Assembly (NCBI RefSeq): GCF_004004555.2
Contig: NZ_SACP01000017.1
Span: forward strand, 59,527 to 123,526
Reading direction: 5' to 3'
Source of the DNA: Methylobacterium oryzihabitans
GTDB taxonomy: Bacteria > Pseudomonadota > Alphaproteobacteria > Rhizobiales > Beijerinckiaceae
Length of the DNA: 64,000 nt
This document shows, one piece after another, positions 1-8,524 of the stretch. The notes below the pieces were generated by a model. It did no database searches, was not told where the DNA came from, and saw only the letters and a program-made list of their open reading frames with translations. The position numbers were made by a program, and so were the translations under genes. How positions within the stretch are numbered: the first letter of the stretch is position 1; each line of letters begins with the position of its first letter.

Positions 1-2
1 CC

Positions 3-1097
3 CGCGCCTTCGCGAGCGAGCGGCTCAAGCCGTTCTCGGCCCAGTGGGACCGCGAGTCGCGCTTCCCCCGCGAGGCGCTCTCCGAGATGGGCGCGCTCGG
101 CTTCATGGGCATGCTGGTGCCGGAGGAGCATGGCGGCGCGGCGGTGGACCACGTCGCCTACGCGCTGGCGATCGAGGAGGTGGCGGCCGGCGACGGCGCC
201 GTCTCGACGATCATGAGCGTGCACAACTCGGTCGGCTGCATGCCGATCCTGAAGTTCGGCAGCGAGGACCAGAAGCGGCGCTTCCTCGGGCCGCTCGCCC
301 GCGGCGAGCAGCTCGCCGCCTTCTGCCTCACCGAGCCGGGGGCGGGCTCGGATGCCGCCGCGGTCAAGACCCGGGCGCGGCGCGACGGCAACAAGTGGGT
401 GCTGTCGGGCACCAAGCAGTTCATCACCTCGGGCTCGACCGCCGACCTCGCGATCGTGTTCGCGGTGACCGACCCGGCGGCGGGCAAGCGCGGCATCTCG
501 GCCTTCCTGGTGCCGACCGCGACCCCGGGCTACACGGTCGCCCGCGTCGAGCACAAGCTCGGCCAGCGGGCCTCCGATACCGCCCAGATCGTGTTCGAGG
601 ATCTCGAACTCACCCCCGACCTGATGCTCGGCCAGGAGGGCGAGGGGCTGAAGATCGCCCTCGCCAACCTGGAAGGCGGGCGCATCGGCATCGCCGCCCA
701 GGCGGTCGGGATGGCCCGGGCCGCCTTCGAGGCCGCGCTGGCCTATGCCGGCGAGCGCGAGACCTTCGGCACCAAGCTCACCGGGCATCAGGCGGTGGCG
801 TTCCGCCTCGCCGACATGGCGACCCGGATCGAGGCGGCGCGTCTCATGGTGCTCAACGCCGCCCGCCTGCGCGATGCCGGCCAGCCCTGCCTGAAGGAGG
901 CGGCGATGGCCAAGCTCTTCGCCTCCGAGATCGCCGAGCAGGTCTGCTCCGACGCGATCCAGATCCACGGCGGCTACGGCTACCTCGCCGACTACCCGGT
1001 CGAGCAGATCTACCGCGATGTGCGCGTCTGCCAGATCTACGAGGGCACCAGCGACGTGCAGCGGCTGGTCATCAGCCGGGCGCTGACGGCGGCCTGA
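3..1097 (+). CDS. acyl-CoA dehydrogenase, 5' end outside window
   Basis: FAD-dependent alpha,beta-dehydrogenation of a short or branched acyl-CoA. The frame is open from base 3, before any start codon, so the N-terminus lies upstream of the window; 364 residues are visible. Family signatures are clear: the LTEPGAGSDA substrate/FAD loop, the KQFITSG stretch, the QIHGGYGY helix, and a catalytic-base glutamate in IYEGTSD near visible residue 347. It ends 8 bp before the racemase-like gene, which suggests one operon for degradation of a branched or aromatic-derived acyl-CoA. The substrate cannot be told from sequence alone. Confidence 0.95.
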   Translation, partial: RAFASERLKPFSAQWDRESRFPREALSEMGALGFMGMLVPEEHGGAAVDHVAYALAIEEVAAGDGAVSTIMSVHNSVGCMPILKFGSEDQKRRFLGPLARGEQLAAFCLTEPGAGSDAAAVKTRARRDGNKWVLSGTKQFITSGSTADLAIVFAVTDPAAGKRGISAFLVPTATPGYTVARVEHKLGQRASDTAQIVFEDLELTPDLMLGQEGEGLKIALANLEGGRIGIAAQAVGMARAAFEAALAYAGERETFGTKLTGHQAVAFRLADMATRIEAARLMVLNAARLRDAGQPCLKEAAMAKLFASEIAEQVCSDAIQIHGGYGYLADYPVEQIYRDVRVCQIYEGTSDVQRLVISRALTAA

Positions 1098-1105
1098 CCG
1101 CGACC

Positions 1106-2198
1106 ATGACCACCGGACCCCTCGCCGGCCTGCGCATCGCCGAGTTCGCCGGCATCGGCCCCGGCCCCTTCGCCGGGATGCTGCTCGCCGACATGGGCGC
1201 CGAGGTGGTGCGCATCCAGCGCCCCGGCGGCGCCGACCCCTACGCGCCGGGTCTCGCCACCCGGGGGCGCATCGTGGTCGAGGCCGACCTCAAGGATCCG
1301 GCGGCCCGGGAGCGCGTCCTCGCCCTGCTGGATGGTGCCGACGCCCTCATCGAGGGGTTCCGCCCCGGCGTGATGGAGCGCCTCGGCCTCGGGCCCGACG
1401 CCGTCCTCGCCCGCAACCCGCGCCTCGTCTACGGCCGCATGACCGGCTGGGGCCAGGACGGGCCGCTCGCCACCACCGCCGGGCACGACATCTCCTACAT
1501 CGCGGTGACCGGGGCGCTCGCGGCGATCGGCGATCGGCGAGCCGGCCCGGCCGGTGCCGCCGCTCAACCTCGTCGGCGATTACGGTGGCGGCTCGCTCTA
1601 CCTCGTCGCCGGGCTGCTCGCCGGGATCCTGTCCGCGCGGACCACCGGGCGCGGGCAGGTGGTCGACGCCGCGATCTGCGACGGTACCGCCTCGCTGATG
1701 GCGATGTTCTGCGACATGGCCTCGCGCGGGTCGTGGCGGGACGGCCGCGGCAGCAACCTCCTCGACGGCGGCAGGCCCTATTACCGCACCTATGCCTGCC
1801 GGGACGGCGAGCACGTGGCCATCGGGCCGCTGGAGCCGCAATTCTACGCCGAGTTCCTGCACCTGACCGGGCTCGCCGACGACCCCGACTTCGCCCGCCG
1901 CGACGACCCGGAAATCCAGCCGCGCCTGCACGTCCGGCTGGAGGCGCTGTTCGCGACCCGCGATCGCGAGGATTGGTGCCGGTTGTTCGAGGGCAGCGAC
2001 GCCTGCTTCGCGCCGGTGCTGTCGCTGTCCGAGGCGCCGCACCACCCGCATCTCAAGGCGCGCGGGACCTACGTCGCGGCAGGGGAGGGCGGCTGGCAGC
2101 CCGCCCCGGCGCCGCGCTTCTCGGCGACGCCCGGTGCCGTCCGGGCGCCCCGCGCGGCGACGATCGAGGCGGTCGCGGCGGCGTGGCGGTCAGCCTGA
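1106..2198 (+). pseudogene. alpha-methylacyl-CoA racemase/CaiB-type CoA transferase, frameshifted
   Basis: Type III CoA-transferase fold, closest to alpha-methylacyl-CoA racemase. The reading frame from ATG 1106 gives the N-terminal Rossmann half and the AGHD motif with the racemase catalytic His. Near 1529 the frame is lost, and the homologous protein resumes one frame over with NLVGDYGGGS (catalytic Asp) and runs to the stop at 2198. Bases 1522-1540 are a tandem GGCGATC repeat; removing one 7-bp unit restores a single 361-residue frame reading AAIGEPARPVPPLNLVG. The catalytic His and Asp therefore lie on different frames, so the gene as written is inactive. Its 3' end overlaps the converging hydrolase by 9 bp. 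A sequencing error is the alternative. Confidence 0.85.
1522..1540 (+). repeat. 7-bp tandem duplication causing the frameshift
   Basis: Two full copies of GGCGATC followed by GGCGA. Deleting exactly one unit rejoins both halves of the racemase-like gene in frame with family-typical residues, so this looks like a replication-slippage event. Confidence 0.8.
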
Positions 2199-3044
2199 GC
2201 CGGCCAGGGCCGCCACCATCGCGCTGTCCGGGTTCTCCAACTCGTCGATGACGTCGAAATGGTGCCGGCCCGGCACCGCGACCGCGCGGGTCGTCGCGCC
2301 GAGCCCGTGCCAGACATTGGCCATCAGCGCGGTCTGGCGGCGGAACTCCGGCAGCTCGTCGCCGCCCGCGACGGCGACCAGCGTCGCGCCGGGGCGCGGT
2401 TCGAGCAGCGCCGGACTCTCGCGGCGGGCCTCGTCGGGGTCGAGGCGCAGGACCGCGTTCATCGCCGTGCCGAGGAGCGGGCGCAGGTCGTGGACGCCGC
2501 TGATCGACACCGCCCGGTCGATGCGGTCGACGGTGGCGGGGGCGAGCGGCGCGTCGGCGCACAGCATCCGGGTCACGAGATGCCCGCCGGCCGAGTGGCC
2601 CGACAGCCGGATCGGTCCCGCCACCGCACCGGCGAGGCGGTCGAGGAAGGCGCCGATCTCCGCCGTGATGTCGGCGATGCGGGCCTGCGGGCACAGGGTG
2701 TAGCGCGGCAGCGCCACGCAGAACCCCCGCGCCAGTGCGCCCGCGGCGAGGTGCGACCACACCGACTGGTCGAACGCCTTCCAGTAGCCGCCATGCACGA
2801 ACACCGCGAGGCCGGCGGGGGCGCCGTCCGGCCGAAACAGGTCGTAGACCTGCCGCTCGCCCGCGCCGTAGCGCCGGTCGAGGTCGGCCCGGCCGGCGGC
2901 GGCCAGCTCACTCCGGAACGCCGCCGCCCGGGCGGTCCAGCGCGGCGGATACTCCCGGGCGCCCGGAATCGCGCCGGCATTGTCGTAGGCCGGGTCGAGG
3001 GGGCCCAGCGGAGCTTCGTCGGAGTGCCAGAGGTCGAGGGTCAT
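2190..3044 (-). CDS. alpha/beta hydrolase, arylformamidase-like
   Basis: Serine hydrolase of 284 residues with an HGGYW oxyanion-hole motif at residues 84-88 and the nucleophile elbow GHSAGG with Ser151; a His near residue 265 (PGRHHFDV) is a fitting third triad member. The HGGYW form is typical of the kynurenine formamidase/carboxylesterase branch. Its start overlaps the stop of the upstream small gene by 4 bp (ATGA), implying translational coupling. Proximity to an anthranilate cluster would suit an arylformamidase (tryptophan to kynurenine to anthranilate), but no kynureninase is in the window, so this is only a suggestion. Confidence 0.85.
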   Translation of the reverse strand: MTLDLWHSDEAPLGPLDPAYDNAGAIPGAREYPPRWTARAAAFRSELAAAGRADLDRRYGAGERQVYDLFRPDGAPAGLAVFVHGGYWKAFDQSVWSHLAAGALARGFCVALPRYTLCPQARIADITAEIGAFLDRLAGAVAGPIRLSGHSAGGHLVTRMLCADAPLAPATVDRIDRAVSISGVHDLRPLLGTAMNAVLRLDPDEARRESPALLEPRPGATLVAVAGGDELPEFRRQTALMANVWHGLGATTRAVAVPGRHHFDVIDELENPDSAMVAALAGSG

Positions 3045-3259
3045 CGCGGGGGCTCGGTTGTACTCAGGTCGGGACGCTCGGCGTCTTCTCGACCGGAGGC
3101 CGGATCGCCGCGGGCAGGACCGGACGATCCCATGCCGGGAACGGCCTCGCCCACCTCGCGTGGAACGCGGACGCGCAGGCCGGGCACGCTCTCGCCGCGC
3201 GCGTGCGCCGCGGCCTGCTCCAGGCTTCGCGTCAGGTCGGCGAACAGGGCGTCATCCAT
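3041..3259 (-). CDS. small protein, possible truncated XRE-type antitoxin
   Basis: 72 codons. The first 32 residues, acidic then ending in VPGLRVRVP, recall the N-terminus of HigA/XRE antitoxins found just before the helix-turn-helix. The remainder is low-complexity Gly/Pro/Ser and no HTH follows in any frame that I can see. It overlaps the hydrolase start by 4 bp. It may be a decayed antitoxin left with no partner toxin, or simply the leader gene of the hydrolase. Confidence 0.45.
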   Translation of the reverse strand: MDDALFADLTRSLEQAAAHARGESVPGLRVRVPREVGEAVPGMGSSGPARGDPASGREDAERPDLSTTEPPR

Positions 3260-3286
3260 GGGGCGGGCACACGCTTGGCGCTACGA

Positions 3287-3358
3287 TCATGTCAGTACGA
3301 TCCTGCCGGACTCTCGCGGATCGGCAAGAGGATCGTTGAAGCCGTCTTGTTTCGGCAT
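3287..3358 (-). CDS. possible tiny 23-residue ORF
   Basis: ATG preceded by a strong GGGAGG Shine-Dalgarno four bases upstream, 23 codons, ending 27 bp before the 72-codon gene. The peptide reads MPKQDGFNDPLADPRESGRI then three residues. It has no recognisable domain. It begins right next to inverted repeat D1. It may be the leader ORF of the hydrolase unit or the relic of a truncated gene. Confidence 0.3.
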   Translation of the reverse strand: MPKQDGFNDPLADPRESGRIVLT

Positions 3359-3368
3359 CGCGCCTCCC

Positions 3369-3535
3369 TTTTCCCGGGCGACTGAAACGAAGTGGAAGGA
3401 GACCTGGGATCCAGCATAAGGAGTCGCGAAGCGTCCGAATGCAGCGACAGTGCCGACACGCCGAGCCGCTTCGCGGCACTTCCTATGCTGGATCCCGGGT
3501 CGCATTCCGCTCTCGCTGCATGCGCCCGGGAAATG
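3369..3535. repeat. inverted repeat family D, copy 1
   Basis: About 165 bp bounded by TTTCCCGGGCG and its near complement CGCCCGGGAAA. The inner arms are CTGGGATCCAGCATAAGGA and TCCTATGCTGGATCCCGGG. A second copy lies at 44,159. The whole 3,359-3,592 gap holds this repeat and no gene. Confidence 0.75.
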
Positions 3536-3592
3536 GGAGGGCGTCAGAGGCGGCCCATCCTCGCTTCGGCGGTCGGCGCAGACGCCCTGATC

Positions 3593-4027
3593 TCACTCCG
3601 GCACTACCGCCGTCGCCTCGATCTCCACCAGCGCCTCCGGCTCGACGAGGCCCGCGACCTGCACGAGCGCCATCGCCGGGTAGTGCCGGCCCATCACCCG
3701 GCGGTAGACCGGGGCGAGGTCGGCGAGCGAGGCGCGGTAGGTGTCGATGCTGCGCACGTACCACGTCAGCCGCGCGACGTGCTCGGGGCCGCCGCCGGCC
3801 TCGGCCACGATGGCCAGGATGTTGGTGAGCGTCCGCTCGACCTGGGCGACGAAGCCCTCCGCGAAAACCTCGTTCTCGTCCCAGCCGACGAGCCCGCCGG
3901 TGAGCACCAGGGCGCCGCGCGCCTTGACGCCGTTGGAATAGCCCCGCGGCTTGCGCCATCCGGCGGGCTGGAGCATTTCCAGGGTCTCGGCGTCCTCGTC
4001 CCGCGGGCGGGTCTGGGTGGCGGTCAC
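3593..4027 (-). CDS. RidA-like (YjgF/UK114) protein of the 2-aminobenzoate cluster
   Basis: 144-residue Rid-fold protein. The GTG start overlaps the ligase stop by 4 bp (GTGA), so the two are coupled. Core features are present: LVLTGGLVGWD, the VERTLTNILAIVAEAG helix and the VEIEATAVV strand. The arginine that hydrolyses imines in canonical RidA (FPARS) is replaced: the aligned stretch reads YPAMALVQV, giving Met at that place. It is therefore unlikely to be a normal 2-aminoacrylate deaminase. A translation-inhibitor-like gene of this family is part of the Azoarcus evansii 2-aminobenzoate clusters. A role on an imine or enamine ring product is plausible but unproven. Confidence 0.88.
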   Translation of the reverse strand: MTATQTRPRDEDAETLEMLQPAGWRKPRGYSNGVKARGALVLTGGLVGWDENEVFAEGFVAQVERTLTNILAIVAEAGGGPEHVARLTWYVRSIDTYRASLADLAPVYRRVMGRHYPAMALVQVAGLVEPEALVEIEATAVVPE

Positions 4028-5667
4028 GGCGTGGCTCCCTGGTTCGCGGCTTCGCGCTCCGCCTGCTGGCGCAGGGCGAAGCGTTGCAGCTTTCCGGATT
4101 CGGTCTTCTGGAGCGCCGGCACGAAGGCGACGGCGCGGGGATACTTGTAGGGCGCGAGGTCGCGCTTCACGTGCTCCTGCAGCGCCTCGACCAGGGCGGC
4201 GTCGCCGGTGCAGCCGTCGGCGAGCACCACGTAGGCCTTGACGATGCGGCCGCGCTCGCCGTCGGGCGCCGCCACTACGCCGCACTCGGCCACCGCCGGG
4301 TGGGCGAGCAGGCTCGCCTCCACCTCCGGCCCGGCGATGTTGTAGCCGGCCGAGACGATCATGTCGTCGCTGCGGGCCTGGAACCAGAAATAGCCGTCCT
4401 CGTCCCGGCAATAGGTGTCGCCGGTGACGTTCCAGCCGTCGATGACGTAGTGGGTCTGGCGCTCGTCCGCGAGGTAGCGGCAGCCGATCGGGCCGCGCAC
4501 CGCGAGGCGGCCGGGCACGCCCGGCGGGCACGGCCGGCCCGCGTCGTCGATCACCCGGGCCTCGTAGCCCGGCACCGGCTTGCCGGTGGCACCGGGGCGG
4601 ATCTCGTCCTCGCGGGCGGCGATGAAGATGTGCAGCATCTCGGTGGCGCCGATGCCGTCCATCAGCGTCAGCCCGGTCGCCCGCCGCCACGCCTCGAAGG
4701 TCGGCACCGGCAGGGTCTCGCCGGCCGAGACGCACTTGCGCAGGGACGACAGGTCGAATTCGCGGACGCGCCCGAGCATCGCCCGGTAGGCGGTCGGCGC
4801 GGTGAACAGGATCGTCGCCCGGTGGCGCTGCACCGCCGCCGCGAGCTCGAACGGGCCGGCCTTCTCCAGCAGCACCGCCGAGGCGCCGATGCGGAACGGA
4901 AACAGCACCAGCCCGCCGAGGCCGAACGTGAAGGCGAGCGGCGGCGAGCCGATGAACACGTCGTCGGGCCCGGCCCGCAGCACCTCGCGGGCATAGGCGT
5001 CGCAGATCACCAGCAGGTCGCGCTGGTAGTGGATCGTCGCCTTCGGCACGCCGGTGGTGCCGGAGGTGAAGCCGAGCAGGCACGGATCGTCGGCCCGGGT
5101 CGGCGGCGGCACGAAGTCCTCGGGCGCACCGGCGAGGAGCGCGCCGAGTTCGCCGCCGGCGGTGCCGGTCCAGGTGACGATCCGGGGCGGAGCCGCGGCC
5201 GCGCCCGCCGCCTCGACCAGCGCCTCGGCGAGTTTCTGATCGCACAGGCAGAGCGCGATTCGGGCCTTGTCGAGGATCGGCACCAGCTCGCGGGCGCGCA
5301 GCAGCGGCATCGTCGCCACCACGATGCCGCCGGCCTTGATGACCGCGAGGTACAGCGCGACCTTGGTCGGGTTGTTGGCCGAGCGCAGCAGCACGCGCCC
5401 GCCGGGCACGAGGCCGAGGCGGGTGGTGAGCAGGGCCGCCATCCGGTCGATCGTCCGGGCCAGCTCGGCGTAGGTCCAGGTCGCGTCCTCGCCGATCAGC
5501 GCCGTGCGGCCGCCGCGCCCTTCCGCCACGTGGCGGTCGACCAGCTCGACGGTGGCGTTGAGGTGCTCGGGGTAGCCGAAGCGGTCGAGGTTGATGACGT
5601 CCGGCATCCGCTCGGGCGGCGGCAGGTTGTCGAGAACGTAGGTGTCGACGTGGCAGCTCTGCGACAT
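4024..5667 (-). CDS. abmG: 2-aminobenzoate-CoA ligase (ANL superfamily)
   Basis: 547-residue AMP-forming aryl-CoA ligase that would activate anthranilate to 2-aminobenzoyl-CoA, the committed step. The phosphate-binding loop LGFTSGTTGVPKATIHY lies near residue 195, the DGIGATEMLHIF aromatic-acid motif follows, and the C-terminal catalytic Lys lies in TESGKLQRFAL. The opening (DNLPPPERMPDVINLDRFGYP) is characteristic of the 2-aminobenzoate/benzoate ligase branch. ATG 5667 is chosen because GGAGG precedes it; longer frames run into the neighbouring acyl-CoA dehydrogenase. The substrate assignment rests on neighbourhood as well as sequence: benzoate or salicylate are the alternatives. Confidence 0.88.
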   Translation of the reverse strand: MSQSCHVDTYVLDNLPPPERMPDVINLDRFGYPEHLNATVELVDRHVAEGRGGRTALIGEDATWTYAELARTIDRMAALLTTRLGLVPGGRVLLRSANNPTKVALYLAVIKAGGIVVATMPLLRARELVPILDKARIALCLCDQKLAEALVEAAGAAAAPPRIVTWTGTAGGELGALLAGAPEDFVPPPTRADDPCLLGFTSGTTGVPKATIHYQRDLLVICDAYAREVLRAGPDDVFIGSPPLAFTFGLGGLVLFPFRIGASAVLLEKAGPFELAAAVQRHRATILFTAPTAYRAMLGRVREFDLSSLRKCVSAGETLPVPTFEAWRRATGLTLMDGIGATEMLHIFIAAREDEIRPGATGKPVPGYEARVIDDAGRPCPPGVPGRLAVRGPIGCRYLADERQTHYVIDGWNVTGDTYCRDEDGYFWFQARSDDMIVSAGYNIAGPEVEASLLAHPAVAECGVVAAPDGERGRIVKAYVVLADGCTGDAALVEALQEHVKRDLAPYKYPRAVAFVPALQKTESGKLQRFALRQQAEREAANQGATP

Positions 5668-5684
5668 GACGGACGCCTCCCGCT

Positions 5685-6830
5685 TCACGCGATGATCTGA
5701 CGGGCGATGACGAGCTTCTGGACCTCGGTGGCGCCCTCGTAGATCCGCAGCGCCCGGATCTCGCGGTAGAGCGTCTCGGGGATCGAGCCCGAGCGAACGC
5801 CCTCGCCGCCGTGGAGCTGCACCGCGCGGTCGATGACCTCCTGGGCGGCCTCGGTCGCCACCATCTTGGCCATCGCCGCCTCGCGGGTGATGCGGGGCGC
5901 GCCGGCATCGCGGGTCCAGGCGGCGCGGTAGACGTGGAGCGCCGCGGTGTCGATCGCGGTCGCCATCTCGGCGAGGCTCGTCTGGGTCAGTTGCATCGCG
6001 GCGAGGGGCGCGCCGAACAAGTGGCGGCTGCGCGCCCGCTCCAGGCTCGCGTCCAGCGCCCGGCGGGCGAAGCCGAGGGCGGCGGCGCCGACGCTGGCGC
6101 GGAACACGTCGAGCACCGCCATCGCGACCTTGAACCCGGCCCCGGCCTCGCCGATGCGGTTCTCCCCCGGCACCCGGCAGTTCTCGAACCGCAGCCGCGC
6201 CAGCGGATGGGGCGCGATGGTGTCGAGGCGCTCGGCGACCGTCAGGCCCGGCGCGTCGGCCGGGACGTAGTAGGCCGACAGGCCCCTCGCGCCCGGCGCC
6301 TCGCCGGTGCGGGCGAAGACGACGTAGTGGTCGGCGATGCCGCCGTTCGAGATCCAGGTCTTCTCGCCGTCGAGCCGCACCGTTCCGTCGCCGTCCGGCC
6401 GGGCGGTGAGGGCGAGCTGCGCCACGTCGGAGCCGGCCTCGGGCTCGGTCAGCGCGAAGGCGGCGAGCGAGCGGCCGGCGCGCACGCCGGGCAGCACCCG
6501 CTCCTTGAGCGTAGGGCTGCCGAACAGGGTCAGCGCCCCGGTGCCGAGGCCCTGCATCGCGAAGGCGAAGTCGGCGAGCCCGTGGTGGCGGGCGAAGATC
6601 TCGCGCAGCAGGCACAGGGCCCGCAGGTCGAAGCGCCCGTCCGGCGGCGCCGCGTGGGCGAGGAAGCCGGCCTCGCCCATCCCTGCGGCGAGGCGCCGGC
6701 AGGTGCCGTCGACGTCGTGGTGGTCGGCGAGCGCCGGGACGTGGGCGGCGGCCCAGGCCTCGGCCTCCTCGGCAAGGCGACGGTGGCGCGGTTCGAGGAA
6801 CGGCCAGTCGAGAAAGCTCGTGTCGGGCAT
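5685..6830 (-). CDS. acyl-CoA dehydrogenase family protein
   Basis: 381 residues with the full acyl-CoA dehydrogenase layout: LTEPEAGSDVAQL, the KTWISNGG turn, the helical QLHGGEGV segment and catalytic Glu in IYEGATEVQ near the C-terminus. It starts one base after the hydratase stop and ends 17 bp before the ligase start, so it is firmly in the operon. It probably acts on the alicyclic or ring-opened CoA ester made from 2-aminobenzoyl-CoA; which step is not known from sequence. Confidence 0.92.
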   Translation of the reverse strand: MPDTSFLDWPFLEPRHRRLAEEAEAWAAAHVPALADHHDVDGTCRRLAAGMGEAGFLAHAAPPDGRFDLRALCLLREIFARHHGLADFAFAMQGLGTGALTLFGSPTLKERVLPGVRAGRSLAAFALTEPEAGSDVAQLALTARPDGDGTVRLDGEKTWISNGGIADHYVVFARTGEAPGARGLSAYYVPADAPGLTVAERLDTIAPHPLARLRFENCRVPGENRIGEAGAGFKVAMAVLDVFRASVGAAALGFARRALDASLERARSRHLFGAPLAAMQLTQTSLAEMATAIDTAALHVYRAAWTRDAGAPRITREAAMAKMVATEAAQEVIDRAVQLHGGEGVRSGSIPETLYREIRALRIYEGATEVQKLVIARQIIA

Positions 6831-6831
6831 G

Positions 6832-8232
6832 TCAGTCGCCCCCGAAGACCGGCTGGCGCTTCTCGGCGAAGGCCTCGAAGGCGCGGCGGAAATCCTGGGT
6901 CTTCATGCACAGGGCCTGGGCCATCGCCTCGGCGTCGATCGCCTCGTCGATGCCCATCGCCCATTCCATCTGGAGCATGCGCTTGGTGACGCCGTTGGCG
7001 TAGGTCGGCCCGGCGGCGAGGTTGCCGGCCATCTCGCGGGCGGCGTCGAGCGCCCCGCCGGCGGCGGTGAGCCGGTTGAAGAAGCCCCAGCGCTCGCCTT
7101 CCTCGGCACTCATGAACCGGCCGGTGTAGAGCAGCTCCGAGGCCCGGCCCTGGCCGATGATCCGGGGCAGGATCGCGCAGGCCCCCATGTCGCAGCCGGC
7201 GAGGCCGACGCGGTTGAACAGGAACGCCACCCTGGCGCCGGCCCCCGCCATGCGCAGGTCGGAGGCCATCGCCATGATCGCGCCGGCCCCGGCGCAGATG
7301 CCCTCGACCGCGGCGATCACCGGCTGCGGGCAGGCCCGCATCTCCTTCACGAGGTCGCCGGTCATGGTGGTGAAGGCGTGCAGCTCGTGCGCGCCCATCC
7401 GGGTCAGCGGCTCGATGATCTCGAACACGTCGCCGCCGCTGGAAAAATTGCCGCCGGCCCCGGTGACGATGACGGCCTTGACCGCATCGTCGAAGCGCAG
7501 CGCCCGGAAGGTGTCGCGCAATTCGGCGTAGCTCTCGAAGGTCAGCGGGTTCTTCCGCTCGGGCCGGTTGAGCGTGACCGTCGCGATCCCGTCCTCGATG
7601 GCGAGCAGGAAGTGCTCGGGCGCGAAGCCGGCGAGCGGCGCCGCGATGGCGTTCTGGCGTTTCATGGGTCCTCCCTCTGCGGGGGTTTCTGCCGGTCTGG
7701 GGGTTTCGTCCGGTCCGTCGCCGACGGGCGGCGCGGTTCCGGGTTTGGGAGCGGCGCCGGTACGCACCGACGCCTTGAGCGCCCCGAGCCGGTCGGACAG
7801 CGCCTCGCGCTCGCCGGCATCGAGGGCGCCGACGAGTTCGGCGATCCACTCGGCATGGGCCGCCGCCATGGCGGCGAAGTCCTGCCGGCCGCGGCGGGTG
7901 AGGCGCACCCGCACCGCCCGCCGGTCGGTCTCCGAGACCTGCCGCTCGATCAGCCCCTCCTGGGCCAGCCGCTCGACGAGGCCGGTGACGTTGCCGTTCG
8001 ACACCATCATCCGCCGCGACAGCTCGCCGAGCAGGATCCCGTCCGGCGAGCGTTCGAGCTGGGCCAGCATGTCGAAGCGCGGCAGGGTGGTGGCGAAGCG
8101 GTCGCGCAGGCGCCGGCGGATCTCCGCCTCGATGGTGTTGGCGCAGGTGAGCAGCCGCAGCCACAGCCGCAGCTCGTCGCGGTGGCGCCCGCCCGAGGGC
8201 AGGGCGTCGGCGTCGTCCGAGGGGGCGGTCAT
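6832..8232 (-). CDS. MarR regulator fused in frame to enoyl-CoA hydratase
   Basis: One uninterrupted frame of 466 codons. Residues 1-150 are a MarR winged helix (LLGELSRRMMVSNGNVTGLVE recognition region and a basic wing SETDRRAVRVRLT), followed by a Pro/Ala/Gly-rich linker of roughly 35 residues. From residue 190 a crotonase follows (VTLNRPERKNPLT, oxyanion segment NFSSGGDVF, GAGAIMAMASD). There is no stop between them. An internal ATG at 7665 with GGAGG five bases upstream could also yield a free 277-residue hydratase, so both a fusion and a separate enzyme may be made. The MarR half is the likely CoA-ester-sensing repressor of this cluster. Confidence 0.88.
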   Translation of the reverse strand: MTAPSDDADALPSGGRHRDELRLWLRLLTCANTIEAEIRRRLRDRFATTLPRFDMLAQLERSPDGILLGELSRRMMVSNGNVTGLVERLAQEGLIERQVSETDRRAVRVRLTRRGRQDFAAMAAAHAEWIAELVGALDAGEREALSDRLGALKASVRTGAAPKPGTAPPVGDGPDETPRPAETPAEGGPMKRQNAIAAPLAGFAPEHFLLAIEDGIATVTLNRPERKNPLTFESYAELRDTFRALRFDDAVKAVIVTGAGGNFSSGGDVFEIIEPLTRMGAHELHAFTTMTGDLVKEMRACPQPVIAAVEGICAGAGAIMAMASDLRMAGAGARVAFLFNRVGLAGCDMGACAILPRIIGQGRASELLYTGRFMSAEEGERWGFFNRLTAAGGALDAAREMAGNLAAGPTYANGVTKRMLQMEWAMGIDEAIDAEAMAQALCMKTQDFRRAFEAFAEKRQPVFGGD

Positions 8233-8318
8233 GCCGAGGGCTCCCGGTGGGCGGGCCGGGCGGCGGCCCTCCCCCCTCCGCGCAGGGCTGTCCCCGGAAA
8301 ATTCCTTTCAGGATCAGG

Positions 8319-8484
8319 CGCGGGATCCCCTCTCCCGAGTGGGAGAGGGGTAGGGGTGAGGGTGGCTCGGGCGCAGAAAAAGGCACCAACGGCTGAGCTG
8401 CGCAGCTCGACGGTTGGCGTTCTATTCTGAGTCGTCTCCACCCTCACCCCCGGCCCCTCTCCCGCTCGGCAGAGGGGAGGCGCG
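8319..8484. repeat. inverted repeat family A, copy 1
   Basis: Long imperfect inverted repeat with arms CCCTCTCCCGAGTGGGAG... and ...GGTGAGGGTGGCTC against their complements, around a core containing the 14-bp palindrome GAGCTGCGCAGCTC. Four copies of this family occur in the window (8.3, 14.9, 19.2, 26.5 kb). The right outer arm here is diverged. With copy B1 it fills the 454-bp gap between the MarR fusion and the dehydrogenase. Confidence 0.8.
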
Positions 8485-8524
8485 CCTCTTCTTTTTCCCT
8501 GACAGCCGTGCCTCCCGCGGGAGA

